This document shows, piece after piece, positions 1-8,385 of a stretch of 64,000 nucleotides of DNA; positions within the stretch are counted from its first letter, which is position 1; each line of letters begins with the position of its first letter. The position numbers and the translations under genes are program-made. The notes beneath the pieces are model-generated. The model worked only from the letters and a program-made list of their open reading frames with translations. It had not been told where the DNA came from and made no database searches. Location: the NCBI RefSeq assembly GCF_947496875.1, contig NZ_CANMEH010000012.1, positions 1 through 64,000 of the forward strand, given 5' to 3'. The DNA comes from an uncultured Paracoccus sp. (GTDB lineage Bacteria; Pseudomonadota; Alphaproteobacteria; Rhodobacterales; Rhodobacteraceae).

Positions 1-462
1 CGCGATCTCGCGCTGGATCGTGCTGCAGTCCGAAAGGCTCCAGAGGGCGGGTTGGCCGCCCGAGGACCCGATCGCGAGTTTCTTGCTCGGGTAGCGCTCT
101 GCGCCGTCTGCGCCCGCGAGGCGCGCGGCTTCGGCTACTGCCACGGCCTCCGCTGGCATCGCCATCCCTACCACCGCTTCTGCTCGCGCCGCTGTCAGGA
201 CGTGGGCAGCGCCATCGCCCAAAGGAACAACGGCATGATCGACAAGACCGCGCGCGAGGCCCGTGCGATCCGCGATGCGCGGACGCTCTTCGCCGAAGCA
301 CTTACCGACCTCGGGCTCATGGAGCCCTTCTTCCATCGCAGCGCCGAGGACATCGACCGCCTGATCGAGGCGGCGGTCACCGGCTACATCGACAGCATGC
401 AGGACCAGGCCGCGCGCAAGGAGCGCACTGGCACGGGCCTCGACGACCCCATTCCGTTTTGA
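1..462 (+). CDS. Small cysteine-rich phage protein, 5' end unresolved
   Basis: Function unknown. The frame is open from the first base of the window, and the first usable start inside it is a TTG at 52 with no convincing ribosome binding site, so the gene may begin upstream; the left coordinate is simply the window edge. Counted from that TTG, Cys17-x2-Cys20 and Cys44-x3-Cys48 look like a small zinc-binding fold, followed by about 80 helical, charged residues. It resembles the DUF6511-type proteins I associate with Rhodobacteraceae prophages, but that is recollection rather than a search. It is followed at once by three overlapping phage genes, so it is probably part of the early replication/recombination operon. 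Confidence 0.6.
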   Translation, partial: RDLALDRAAVRKAPEGGLAARGPDREFLARVALCAVCAREARGFGYCHGLRWHRHPYHRFCSRRCQDVGSAIAQRNNGMIDKTAREARAIRDARTLFAEALTDLGLMEPFFHRSAEDIDRLIEAAVTGYIDSMQDQAARKERTGTGLDDPIPF

Positions 463-473
463 GGGGGCGCGCG

Positions 474-689
474 ATGATCGACCTGAACGACGACACCGCG
501 TCCTGCAGCTGGTCGCACCTGCTCGAGGCGGCCACCGAGAACGCCGTCACCGACTTCGAGATCGAGTTCTGCGACAGCCTCCGCGAGAAGCTCGAGCGGT
601 TCGGCGACAGCGCCCGGCTGACGGAGGCGCAGTTCCACAAGCTGAGCTGCATCGCGCAGGCCGGCGGGTTCTGGGAGCGCGAGCGATGA
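474..689 (+). CDS. Small hypothetical early phage protein
   Basis: Unrecognised 71-residue protein. I chose the ATG at 474 over an upstream in-frame TTG at 459 because it lies 11 bases after the previous stop and starts with MIDLND, the same N-terminus, encoded by almost the same bases, as the genes at 686 and 3554. The protein is acidic and probably helical, with no catalytic motif or membrane segment. Its stop overlaps the next start by 4 nt (ATGA), indicating translational coupling with the nuclease gene. A role as an accessory to the nuclease or helicase is possible but purely inferred from position. Confidence 0.65.
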   Translation: MIDLNDDTASCSWSHLLEAATENAVTDFEIEFCDSLREKLERFGDSARLTEAQFHKLSCIAQAGGFWERER

Positions 690-1483
690 TCGACCTCAAC
701 CATGGCTCGGGCTGTCTCTACGGCGCCGGCGCGACGCGTCCGCCCATCGCGGAAGCGGTTTCCGCCGTCATCGATACGGCGCTGTCCGCGCGCCACCGCG
801 CCGAGTGTCCGCGCACCTATGTCAGCTCCTCGGGTCTCGGCCGCGACTGCCTGCGCCAGATCCAGTACGACTTCCTCGCGGTTCCCAAGGACGAGGGCCA
901 GGAGTTCGCGCCGCGCACGCTGCGCATTTTCGAGGCAGGCCACCGGGCCGAGGACATCGTCGCGGGCTGGTTCCGCATCGCCGGCTTCGATCTGCGCACC
1001 GAGCAACCCGATGGACGCCAGTTCGGGTTTGAGGCCCTCGGCGGCCGGTTCAAGGGCCATATCGACGGCTGCATCGTCTCGGGCCCCGTCGCGATGGACT
1101 ATCCCGCGCTCTGGGAGAACAAGGCGCTCGGCGCGGCCAGCTGGAAGGACGTGGTCAAGCGGGGCGTCAGCCTCGCGCGCCCCGTGTATGCGGCGCAGAT
1201 CGCCCTCTATCAGGCCTACATGGAGCTGCCAGCGCCGGCGCTCTTCACCGCGCTGAACCGCGACACGATGGAATTGCACGCGGAGCTCGTGCCCTTCGAC
1301 GCTCATCTCGCGCAGGAAATGTCGGACCGCGCCGTCGCCGTGGTGCGGGCCACCGAGGCCGGGGAATGGCTGCCGCGCGCCGCCGCAGAGCGCACCGCAG
1401 TCCTTTGCCGCGGCGGCATGGCGGCTGGCAAGTGGCATGTCCCGTGCGCCTGGGCAAACCGATGCTGGAGTGAGCGGCCATGA
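686..1483 (+). CDS. Cas4/RecB-like PD-(D/E)XK exonuclease
   Basis: Predicted single-strand DNA exonuclease of the RecB/Cas4 nuclease superfamily, 265 residues. The core is visible as GHID (Asp127), WENK (Glu144, Lys146) and a following QIALYQ motif (170-176), the usual D...ExK...Q arrangement. Cys55 near the N-terminus and Cys241, Cys254 and Cys260 at the C-terminus match the one-plus-three cysteine layout that holds a 4Fe-4S cluster in Cas4 and AddB nucleases. No cas genes are nearby; the partners are a RecD-like helicase and a primase-helicase, so a role in phage replication or recombination is likeliest. Both ends overlap the neighbouring genes by 4 nt. Fold confident, specificity unknown. 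Confidence 0.8.
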   Translation: MIDLNHGSGCLYGAGATRPPIAEAVSAVIDTALSARHRAECPRTYVSSSGLGRDCLRQIQYDFLAVPKDEGQEFAPRTLRIFEAGHRAEDIVAGWFRIAGFDLRTEQPDGRQFGFEALGGRFKGHIDGCIVSGPVAMDYPALWENKALGAASWKDVVKRGVSLARPVYAAQIALYQAYMELPAPALFTALNRDTMELHAELVPFDAHLAQEMSDRAVAVVRATEAGEWLPRAAAERTAVLCRGGMAAGKWHVPCAWANRCWSERP

Positions 1484-2229
1484 TCCCCGATGCGTATGAG
1501 CTCAAGCGGATCGTGCGCGCGCATCGCGAACGGTTCTGGTGCTCCGACCTGCTCGGAGCGGCGGAGTTCGCGCCGATCTATTTCTTCGGCGATCAGGCCG
1601 CTTTCGATGGCGATATCGTCGACCGCGCGATGACCCGGGTCTTTACCGGTCCGCTTCGGCTGCCGCATCCCTCCGTGATCTTCGAGGTGCGCGAGCAGCG
1701 CGCGTCTCCCTCGGGTCTGATCGTCTGCGCCCGCGCCGACGGCGACATCGTCGAGGCCACGTTCCTCATGCGCAAGCGGGCGCCGCGCGGCTGGACGGAT
1801 TGCCTGGTGCGGATCTGGATGCATCCGGACGGCAAGGCGGAGATCGAGGGCAACCCGGCGGAGCAGAGTGACGAGACGGTGCGCGGTCACGGCGAAGTCG
1901 CCGCCGGCATCGTCTGGCGCGCGCTGACCATCCTCGGTGCGTCCCCGGAAATCCGCGACCGCAAGGTGTCGCTTGCGAAACGGTCTCGCCTGTCCCGTGA
2001 GGGCGTGCGCGGATGGGTCTGGCGCCAGGTCGCCATCGATCCAGCGCGCCTGCGCGCGGCGACGCCGCCGCAGGGCGGCAGTCACGCCAGCCCGCGCTGG
2101 CACATCCGCCGCGGTCACTGGCGGCAGCTGGCCGACGGTCGCCGGGTCTTCGTCCGCCAGTGCGAGGTGGGCGATCCGACCCGCGGCGGGATCGTCAAGG
2201 ATTACGCAGTGGAGGCACGCCATTCATGA
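1480..2229 (+). CDS. Conserved hypothetical phage protein
   Basis: I do not recognise a function. The 249-residue soluble protein has no signal peptide or membrane segment. Its C-terminal 40 residues are rich in Arg, His and Trp (PRWHIRRGHWRQL) and end in a GDPTRGG turn, which could form a nucleic-acid-binding surface; this is inference only. It starts with an ATG overlapping the nuclease stop, and its own stop overlaps the helicase start at 2226, so it sits inside a translationally coupled run from 474 to 3545. Position between nuclease and helicase suggests a replication or recombination accessory. Confidence 0.7.
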   Translation: MIPDAYELKRIVRAHRERFWCSDLLGAAEFAPIYFFGDQAAFDGDIVDRAMTRVFTGPLRLPHPSVIFEVREQRASPSGLIVCARADGDIVEATFLMRKRAPRGWTDCLVRIWMHPDGKAEIEGNPAEQSDETVRGHGEVAAGIVWRALTILGASPEIRDRKVSLAKRSRLSREGVRGWVWRQVAIDPARLRAATPPQGGSHASPRWHIRRGHWRQLADGRRVFVRQCEVGDPTRGGIVKDYAVEARHS

Positions 2230-3545
2230 CCGATTTCACCCCATCCGCCACGCAGGCCGCCGCGATCCGCGAGATCAAGGAGTGGTTCGAAACCCGCACG
2301 GAAGAGCAGCAGGTCTTCCGCCTGTTCGGCTATGCCGGGTCCGGCAAGACCACCGTGCTGAAGTTCGCGCTCGACGAGCTCGGCCTCTCGCCCCACCGCA
2401 GCGCGAAGGACGGCCGCTGCGTGCCGGGCGTCGTCACCGCCACCTTCACCGGCAAGGCCGCGCTGGTGCTGACCCGCAAGGGCACGCCCGCGCGCACCAT
2501 TCACAGCCTGATCTACTCGGTGATCGAGTCGACCGAGGAGGAAATCGAGGAGGCTGCCCGCAAGATCGCGATGGCCGAACGCGACGCGCTTCGCCTCACC
2601 GGGTTTGCGCGCACCACGGCCGACGCCGCGATCGAGGCGATGCGCCAGGGGCTTTCTGCGATGAAACATCCGCGCTTCGCGTTGAACCCGCAGAGCGACG
2701 CCGCCGACGCCCGGCTCATCGTTCTCGACGAGGTGTCGATGGTCGGCGAGGAGATGGCGCGCGATCTGATGAGCTTCGGCAAGCCGATCCTCGTGCTCGG
2801 CGATCCCGGTCAGTTGCCGCCGATCCGGGGCGAAGGCGCCTTCACCCGTGACGAGCCCGACGTGATGCTGACCGAGATCCATCGCCAGGCGGCCGAGAGC
2901 GCGATCATCCGTCTCGCCACCATGGCGCGCGAGGGCCGGCCGATCGGCTTCGGCGTCTACGACGATCATGTCGCCAAGCTCCGCAAGGGCGACATCACGC
3001 CGGAACAGGCGTTGCGCGGCGGCCAGCTGATCTGCGGGCTCAACGCCACGCGGCTGCAGATCAACAACGCCATGCGCGCGGCGGCCGGTCTCGGCGGGAC
3101 CTGGCTGCCCACGGGGCCGGCCGAGAAGATCATCTGCCTGAAGAACCAGAACGATCTGGGGCTGATCAACGGGATGTTCGTGACGCTCGAGGACATCGTC
3201 GACGAGGGCAGCCTCTACTTCTCGGCCGTCGTCCATGACGAGGACGGGCGCCACATCGGCGAGCCGTATGAGGACGGGCGTCCGGGCCGGCTGCGCATCT
3301 ACAAGGGGCATTTCGAAGACCATGTCGCCTACGACGACAAGCGCCATGACCGCGACTACAAGGAGAAGCGTCTGCTGACCGAGGCGACCTTCGGCTGGGC
3401 GATCACCGCGCACAAGGCGCAAGGGTCGCAGTGGGAGAACGTGATCGTCTGGGACGACGGGCTGGGCCGCACCGAGATCGACCGGCGCCGCTGGCTCTAC
3501 ACTGCGATCACCCGGGCCGAACGCGGTCTCGTGCTGCTGGCCTGA
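2226..3545 (+). CDS. RecD-like superfamily 1 DNA helicase
   Basis: Predicted ATP-dependent 5'-3' DNA helicase of the RecD2/Dda type, 439 residues. Walker A is GYAGSGKT (35-42), Walker B is the LIVLDEVSM stretch near residue 160, and the UvrD_C_2-like C-terminal motif AITAHKAQGSQW near residue 395 carries the conserved helicase motif V/VI region. An open frame runs upstream to 2013, but the ATG at 2226 (MTDFTPS) overlaps the preceding stop by 4 nt and sits just before the conserved domain. It follows the Cas4-like nuclease, so the two could process DNA ends together, as in AddAB/RecBCD-type machines; that partnership is inferred from gene order. Confidence 0.88.
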   Translation: MTDFTPSATQAAAIREIKEWFETRTEEQQVFRLFGYAGSGKTTVLKFALDELGLSPHRSAKDGRCVPGVVTATFTGKAALVLTRKGTPARTIHSLIYSVIESTEEEIEEAARKIAMAERDALRLTGFARTTADAAIEAMRQGLSAMKHPRFALNPQSDAADARLIVLDEVSMVGEEMARDLMSFGKPILVLGDPGQLPPIRGEGAFTRDEPDVMLTEIHRQAAESAIIRLATMAREGRPIGFGVYDDHVAKLRKGDITPEQALRGGQLICGLNATRLQINNAMRAAAGLGGTWLPTGPAEKIICLKNQNDLGLINGMFVTLEDIVDEGSLYFSAVVHDEDGRHIGEPYEDGRPGRLRIYKGHFEDHVAYDDKRHDRDYKEKRLLTEATFGWAITAHKAQGSQWENVIVWDDGLGRTEIDRRRWLYTAITRAERGLVLLA

Positions 3546-3553
3546 GGGGCGCG

Positions 3554-6145
3554 ATGATCGACCTCAACGACATCGCGGTCCAGAAGACCCGGCACGATCT
3601 CGCGGCGGTGAAGGAGCGGCTCGCCTGCACAGCCGCCGACTGGCTGCCGGGGCTCTTTCCCGAGGCCCGACTTGCGCGGGACCGCCGTTCCTTGCGCTGC
3701 GCGGACCTCTCCGGCCGTCCGCCGCGCAAGGAGGGCTCCTGCACCATCCATCTCGACGGGCCCTATGCCGGCTGGGGCTTCGACTACGCCACCGGCGAGC
3801 GGGCCGGTCCCATCGACCTGATTGCGCAGGCGACCGGCCTCTGTGACGGCGCGCTCTTCGACGAGGCGGCGCGGCTTGCGGGAATGGACCTGCCGGCGCC
3901 GCGGCCCGCGCTGGCGTCGCCCATGCGCGCACGCCCGGACCACTCGGCGGAGATTGCGAGGCTGGTCGCCGGGGCCGTGCCCCTCGCGGGCACGTTGGGC
4001 GAGACCTACCTGCGCGCTCGCGGGCTCTCGGATCCCGGAACGTCGGAACTGCTGTTCCATCCCGACCTTCCGGACTTCGACAGTTGCCGGGGCTGGCCCG
4101 GCCTGATCGCGATCCTGCGGCTGCCGGGCGGGGAGCGCGCGCCGGGCATCCACCGCACTTTCCTGCTCGACGACGGCAGCGCCAAGGCGCCCCCGGGCAA
4201 GAAGATGCTCGGCAGCGTGAAGGATGCCGTGGTCCGGCTGTTCCCGATGCCCGAGGACGGGCATATCGGCATCGCCGAGGGGATCGAGACGGCGCTCGCC
4301 GCCCACGCGCTCTTCGGCACACCGATCTGGGCTGCGTTGTCGGCCGACGGTCTGGCGCGGTTCCAGTGGCCCGATGGCACCCGGCGCGTTACCATCTGCG
4401 CCGATGCCGGGGACGCAGGTCGCCAGGCGGCCGCGACGCTCTCCGATCGCCTCAACCGGGCCGACATCCCGAACGAGATCGTCGGACCGCTGCATGGCGA
4501 CGACTTCAACGACGACCTTCTGCGCGGCACCCGCGCCGAGGATTACGCGCGCGAGACAGATACCGCAGCCGAGCCGCAGGCCGGAGATCCGGTCGAGCCG
4601 GAGACGGCCACCCCCATCGTCGCCTCTGCCGACGATCCCGCAACGCTGATCGCCGCGGCCGAGGCCCTGACCAACCCGCCCGAGTTCGAAGCACTGTCCA
4701 CGCTGCTTGGGCGCATCGCGCTTGCAAAGCTCGATCCTCTGCCCGAACGGCAGGTCATCGCGCGGATCAAGTCCGCGACCGGTATCGGCATGTCGGTCCT
4801 GACCCAACAGCTGGCCGAGCTCCGCCGACGCGTGAACGCCACTGGCGATCCGCACGCGCCTATCCCGAAGCCCGCCTGGTTCAGGCGCCTCCGGCTCGAC
4901 CTCGCAGGCGCGCCCGAGCGCAACGAGGCCAACGTCATCGTCGCCCTGACCTCCGATCCGGCCTTCGCCGGCGTTCTCGCCTTCGACGAGTTCGGGCAGG
5001 AGATCGTCGTGCGTCAGCCACTCCCGTGGGACGGCGCCACTGCCTCGCTCCCGCGCCCCTGGGAGGATGCCGACGACATCCGCACCGCCGAGTGGCTGCA
5101 ACTGCGCGGCATCAACGTGGCGCCGGTGGTCGTGAGCCGCGCCGTCGCCGCCGTCGCCCGCGAGCTGCGCATCCATCCCGTCCGCGACTGGCTCGACACC
5201 CTGACATGGGACAGCACGCACCGGATCGAGACCTGGACCAGCGCCTATCTTGGCGCGGAACCCACCGCGTTCCACCACACCATCGGCGCGCTCTGGCTGA
5301 TCTCGGCCGTCGCTCGCATCTACCGCCCCGGCGTGAAAGCCGATCACATGCTGATCCTCGAGGGGCCGCAGGGCGCGCGCAAGTCCACCGCGATCAAGGT
5401 GCTGGCCGGCGAGGAATGGTTCACCGACGAACTGCCCGAGCTCGGGTCCAAGGACGCGGCGCTGCACATGCAGGGTGTGTGGATCGTCGAGATCGCCGAG
5501 CTCGACGCCATCGGCCGCGCCGAGGTCTCGCGCATCAAGGCGTTCCTGACCCGCACCACCGACCGCTTCCGTCCGCCCTATGGCCGCTACACCGTCGAGG
5601 TCCCGCGCCAGTGCGTCTTCGCCGGCACCGTGAACCCCGACACCTATCTGCGCGACGAGACCGGCAACCGTCGGTTCTGGCCGCTCCGCTGCGGCGCCAT
5701 CGACATCGCGGCGCTGGCCCGCGACCGGGACCAGCTCTGGGCCGAAGCTGTACACCGCTTCCGCAGCGGTGCGATCTGGTGGATCGACGACCCGGCGCTG
5801 CTGGAGGAAGCCCGCGAGGAACAGGACCGCCGCTACCAGTCCGACGCCTGGGACGACCTGATCGAGCACTGGCTGACGCACGAGATCCGCACCGTCTCGG
5901 ACGGCTTCCCCGACTACGGCAATTCCCGGACGGAGAGCGTTCCGCGCCAGGAACCGCTGAGAGATGTGTCGGTCGGCGAGATCCTCGAGGAGGCGGTCGG
6001 GCTCGAACCGGCCCGATGGACCCGCGGCGACCAGATGCGCGTCTCAGCCTATCTCAAGGCAAACGGTTGGGAGCGGTACAGGCGGCGCGACGAGGGCGGG
6101 CGCGAGGCGCCGCGGGAGTGGCGGTATCGGAGGGTCCTCACATAG
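3554..6145 (+). CDS. Primase-helicase with Toprim and VirE domains
   Basis: Large phage replication protein, 863 residues. The N-terminal third looks like a DUF7146/primase-type module followed by a Toprim fold (GIAEGIETALAA near residue 235; CADAGDAGR near 278). The C-terminal half is a VirE-family P-loop ATPase with Walker A EGPQGARKST near residue 600 and the family's TVNPDTYLRDETGNRRFWP stretch near 695. This fusion suggests priming plus helicase loading at the phage origin. The ATG at 3554 is preferred over the much longer open frame from 3431, because it follows the helicase stop by 8 nt and gives the MIDLND start shared with the genes at 474 and 686. It converges on the leftward immA-like gene. 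Confidence 0.85.
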   Translation: MIDLNDIAVQKTRHDLAAVKERLACTAADWLPGLFPEARLARDRRSLRCADLSGRPPRKEGSCTIHLDGPYAGWGFDYATGERAGPIDLIAQATGLCDGALFDEAARLAGMDLPAPRPALASPMRARPDHSAEIARLVAGAVPLAGTLGETYLRARGLSDPGTSELLFHPDLPDFDSCRGWPGLIAILRLPGGERAPGIHRTFLLDDGSAKAPPGKKMLGSVKDAVVRLFPMPEDGHIGIAEGIETALAAHALFGTPIWAALSADGLARFQWPDGTRRVTICADAGDAGRQAAATLSDRLNRADIPNEIVGPLHGDDFNDDLLRGTRAEDYARETDTAAEPQAGDPVEPETATPIVASADDPATLIAAAEALTNPPEFEALSTLLGRIALAKLDPLPERQVIARIKSATGIGMSVLTQQLAELRRRVNATGDPHAPIPKPAWFRRLRLDLAGAPERNEANVIVALTSDPAFAGVLAFDEFGQEIVVRQPLPWDGATASLPRPWEDADDIRTAEWLQLRGINVAPVVVSRAVAAVARELRIHPVRDWLDTLTWDSTHRIETWTSAYLGAEPTAFHHTIGALWLISAVARIYRPGVKADHMLILEGPQGARKSTAIKVLAGEEWFTDELPELGSKDAALHMQGVWIVEIAELDAIGRAEVSRIKAFLTRTTDRFRPPYGRYTVEVPRQCVFAGTVNPDTYLRDETGNRRFWPLRCGAIDIAALARDRDQLWAEAVHRFRSGAIWWIDDPALLEEAREEQDRRYQSDAWDDLIEHWLTHEIRTVSDGFPDYGNSRTESVPRQEPLRDVSVGEILEEAVGLEPARWTRGDQMRVSAYLKANGWERYRRRDEGGREAPREWRYRRVLT

Positions 6146-6179
6146 TTCCGCCCGCCGCGTCGCTTCCTAGAGGCCCCGG

Positions 6180-7250
6180 TTATACCGCGCGCAGCGAGCC
6201 CTTTGCCTGCCTCTCAGCCGCAACTTCATCTGCCGTCAAACTCCAGATGAGCCCTTCCACCTCGTCGAGCGGCAGGCCGAGTTCTCTCGCGATATCCGCC
6301 TTCGTCACGCGCTCCTGCCAGAGCATCGTAAGCACCTGCCGCCAGACCTTGGACTTTTCGCGGCTCATGCCGTTGGGCTCGCCGGTGCGGTAACCGCGCT
6401 TGGTCAGATCGATGCAGATCGACTTGTATTGCCACTCAGACAGCCGCCTCAGCTGGTGCAGACGGTAGGCCATCGCCATTGCTGAGACGCGCCAGCGTGC
6501 CTTGGCACGAATGACGACATCGGTCGTGATACGCCTGGGAATGCGGGCGATCACGTCTTCCGCGGGCATCAGGAACGCCGAAGCGAAGGCGTTTGCTTCG
6601 CGCTCCACGTTTCTCCCCTTCTTCGGGTCGCCGTGCATGTGCATCACCAAGTGGGCCAATTCGTGGGCCGCATCAAATCGGCTGCTTTCGGCGGTCTTGA
6701 AGTTGTTCAGAAACATGTAGGGCTTGCCGCCACGCCAGAATGAAAACGCGTTGACCGACGCGGTATTCTCGGTGAGCGAAAACAGCCGGACGCCCTTTGC
6801 CTCCAGGAGCGCCAATAGGTCCGTGATGGGCTGCTGCCCGAGCGACCAGTGCTGCCGCACATGGGCAGCTGCAACCTCGGGGTCGCTCTCGTAGGAGAGA
6901 TCGATGAGCTCAGGCTCAGGCAACCCGAATCGTTCATCGACCCACTCGCTCAGCATCAATCCCACCGACCCGGCGCCAAGAGAGGCGTCGCGTTCTCTCG
7001 CTGTCATCTTCGAGAACGAGCGGAAGCTGACAGCGCCGGGATCCACTGCATCGACCTTCGAGCCGAAGAAGAATTCTTCCGGATAACGAAGTGCTCCCGC
7101 CAGCTTCACGACGGTATCGGGTTCCGGCTCGTTGCGACCCTTCTCGAGCCGTTTGATCGTATCGACACTCACGCCTGCCTGTTCGGCAAGTGCCTTCGCC
7201 GTCAGCCCTCGCCGTGCACGGGCCAATTTCAATCGTGTTTCTTCGAACAT
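6180..7250 (-). CDS. XRE-family regulator with ImmA/IrrE metallopeptidase domain
   Basis: Two-domain protein of 356 residues. The N-terminus (about 5-60) is an XRE helix-turn-helix (LAEQAGVSVDTIKRLEKG). The central part contains the zinc protease motif HELAH (196-200) typical of ImmA/IrrE (COG2856), which in known systems cleaves phage repressors. The C-terminal part carries a second helix-turn-helix-like segment (TKADIARELGLPLDEVEGL). The ATG at 7250 is chosen because the helix-turn-helix begins directly after it and the upstream extension is low-quality sequence. It lies 7 nt after the 206-residue partner gene and is probably co-transcribed with it from the palindromic region at 7893-7932. 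Either a lysogeny regulator or part of a toxin-antitoxin-like pair. Confidence 0.85.
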   Translation of the reverse strand: MFEETRLKLARARRGLTAKALAEQAGVSVDTIKRLEKGRNEPEPDTVVKLAGALRYPEEFFFGSKVDAVDPGAVSFRSFSKMTARERDASLGAGSVGLMLSEWVDERFGLPEPELIDLSYESDPEVAAAHVRQHWSLGQQPITDLLALLEAKGVRLFSLTENTASVNAFSFWRGGKPYMFLNNFKTAESSRFDAAHELAHLVMHMHGDPKKGRNVEREANAFASAFLMPAEDVIARIPRRITTDVVIRAKARWRVSAMAMAYRLHQLRRLSEWQYKSICIDLTKRGYRTGEPNGMSREKSKVWRQVLTMLWQERVTKADIARELGLPLDEVEGLIWSLTADEVAAERQAKGSLRAV

Positions 7251-7257
7251 GTGACGC

Positions 7258-7878
7258 CTACTTGCGCACGATCTTGGGCTCGAAGTCTTCCGCGGCACCA
7301 TCGTCGTCGAGATTCAGGAACGTTTCGTCCTCGTCGCCCTCGGAAAGCAGGAAGATGCGCTCGACGGCACCTTCGAATGTCTTCCCGGAAATCTTCGGCC
7401 GGGTAAGCTCTGCCCGCCCAGTCTCATCTACCATGAGATAATAGAACGCCAGGCCGACAGCGTCATCGCGTACGAAATAGCGAAGTTCTTCGGGGTCAAA
7501 CAGCATCGGACCGCAGGCGCGTTCCGAAGCCGCACCCTTGTCTGATCGCGGCTTCGGCGCCTTTTCACCGCAAGCACGGTCCACGTTGCAGAAGCCAATC
7601 TTCAGACCTTTTCGGTCGTTGCGGATGGTCTCGACCCCGTCCTTGCGATCGATGACCCACTCTTCGCCAATGAACTCCTGGCGCAGAGCCGCGACGCCTT
7701 CATGATACCCAAAGGTGCCTGCCGCGTTTGAGGGATGCAGCGCTGTCGCGTTGCCGCTCGCAGTGCGCGCAGCCTGCACCGCGTTGACCAGGCCGTCCTT
7801 GGTCAATCCCAGCTCGGTGATGCGGCGATCCACATCCCAAGGCTCATCCAGTAGCCTAGTCTCAATCCATCCAGCCAT
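7258..7878 (-). CDS. Unknown protein paired with XRE-ImmA regulator
   Basis: Unrecognised soluble protein of 206 residues. The ATG at 7878 has a good ribosome binding site (GAGGA) about 8 nt upstream; a longer open frame to 7995 is rejected because it runs through the operator palindrome and repeat array. It contains four dispersed cysteines in the middle third (FCNVDRAC ... ERACG) and a very acidic C-terminus (EGDEDETFLNLDDDGAAEDF). It is the first gene of a two-gene leftward operon with the XRE-ImmA protein. Families with COG2856 partners often behave as toxin-antitoxin or repressor-antirepressor pairs, so this could be the toxin, antirepressor or protease target; no direct evidence separates these. 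Confidence 0.7.
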   Translation of the reverse strand: MAGWIETRLLDEPWDVDRRITELGLTKDGLVNAVQAARTASGNATALHPSNAAGTFGYHEGVAALRQEFIGEEWVIDRKDGVETIRNDRKGLKIGFCNVDRACGEKAPKPRSDKGAASERACGPMLFDPEELRYFVRDDAVGLAFYYLMVDETGRAELTRPKISGKTFEGAVERIFLLSEGDEDETFLNLDDDGAAEDFEPKIVRK

Positions 7879-7892
7879 GCTCGATTCCTCAT

Positions 7893-7932
7893 GCCCGTTT
7901 TTTCTCCCTACTTGTAGGTTAAAAAAACGGGC
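7893..7932. promoter_or_regulatory. 40-bp palindromic operator of the XRE-ImmA operon
   Basis: GCCCGTTTTTT at 7893-7903 is perfectly inverted as AAAAAACGGGC at 7922-7932, and inside it CCTAC (7907-7911) is inverted as GTAGG (7914-7918), all on the same centre (7912/7913). It lies 15-54 nt upstream of the start at 7878. A repressor such as the downstream XRE protein binding here would autoregulate the leftward operon; the binding partner is inferred. Confidence 0.65.
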
Positions 7933-7959
7933 ACGGTCAAGGTGCACCTTACGCGCGCC

Positions 7960-8256
7960 GTCCCAACCTCCCCGGTGGTCCCAACCCTGTCCCAACCTCC
8001 CGAGGGGGTTGGGGACACGAAAAGCCGTTCAAAAACAACGGTGTCCCCAACCTCACCCCGTGGTCCCAACCTTTTGCTACACATTCATGTGGGAGAACGG
8101 AAAAGGTCGGGAACATGTTTTTCTATATGAAAAGAGAAGGACCCCCGTTGGGGACACCGAGGTTGGGACCACATCCATTCAAGCCATTGGAGTGAAACGA
8201 TAAAGGGCTGTCCCAACCCCCTCGAAGGTTGGGACCACGCGTTCGGAGGTTGGGAC
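7960..8256. repeat. Array of about eleven GGTTGGGAC-type repeats in both orientations
   Basis: The 9-mer GTCCCAACC or its complement GGTTGGGAC occurs at 7960, 7978, 7989, 8063, 8161, 8210, 8227 and 8248, with one-base variants carrying an extra G/C at 8007, 8043 and 8147. Some are paired head-to-head, for example 7989/8007 and 8210/8227. The array fills the gene-free spacer between the leftward regulator operon and the rightward gene at 8386. Such iteron-like clusters are used as replication origins or as multi-site operators; the primase-helicase a few kb away makes a phage origin plausible. No gene is seen between 7933 and 8385. Confidence 0.8.
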
Positions 8257-8385
8257 CGGGGCGTTCAGAGCGTCGATCGTCGTCCGTCGCCGCGTCGACG
8301 GTCGTTTTCGCTTTGGCCCAAGACCGCCGGATGCTAAATCCTTAGGTGACCGAAGCCGAAGGCCCACAGGTTGTGAGCCTTCACG

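Noticed and set aside
3497..5881. A 794-codon frame antisense to the primase-helicase
   Set aside because: No domain or ribosome binding site; the sense strand encodes a clear two-domain protein.
7960..8256. CRISPR array
   Set aside because: Repeats are 9 bp, in both orientations, with irregular spacing; no CRISPR-length direct repeats and no cas genes.
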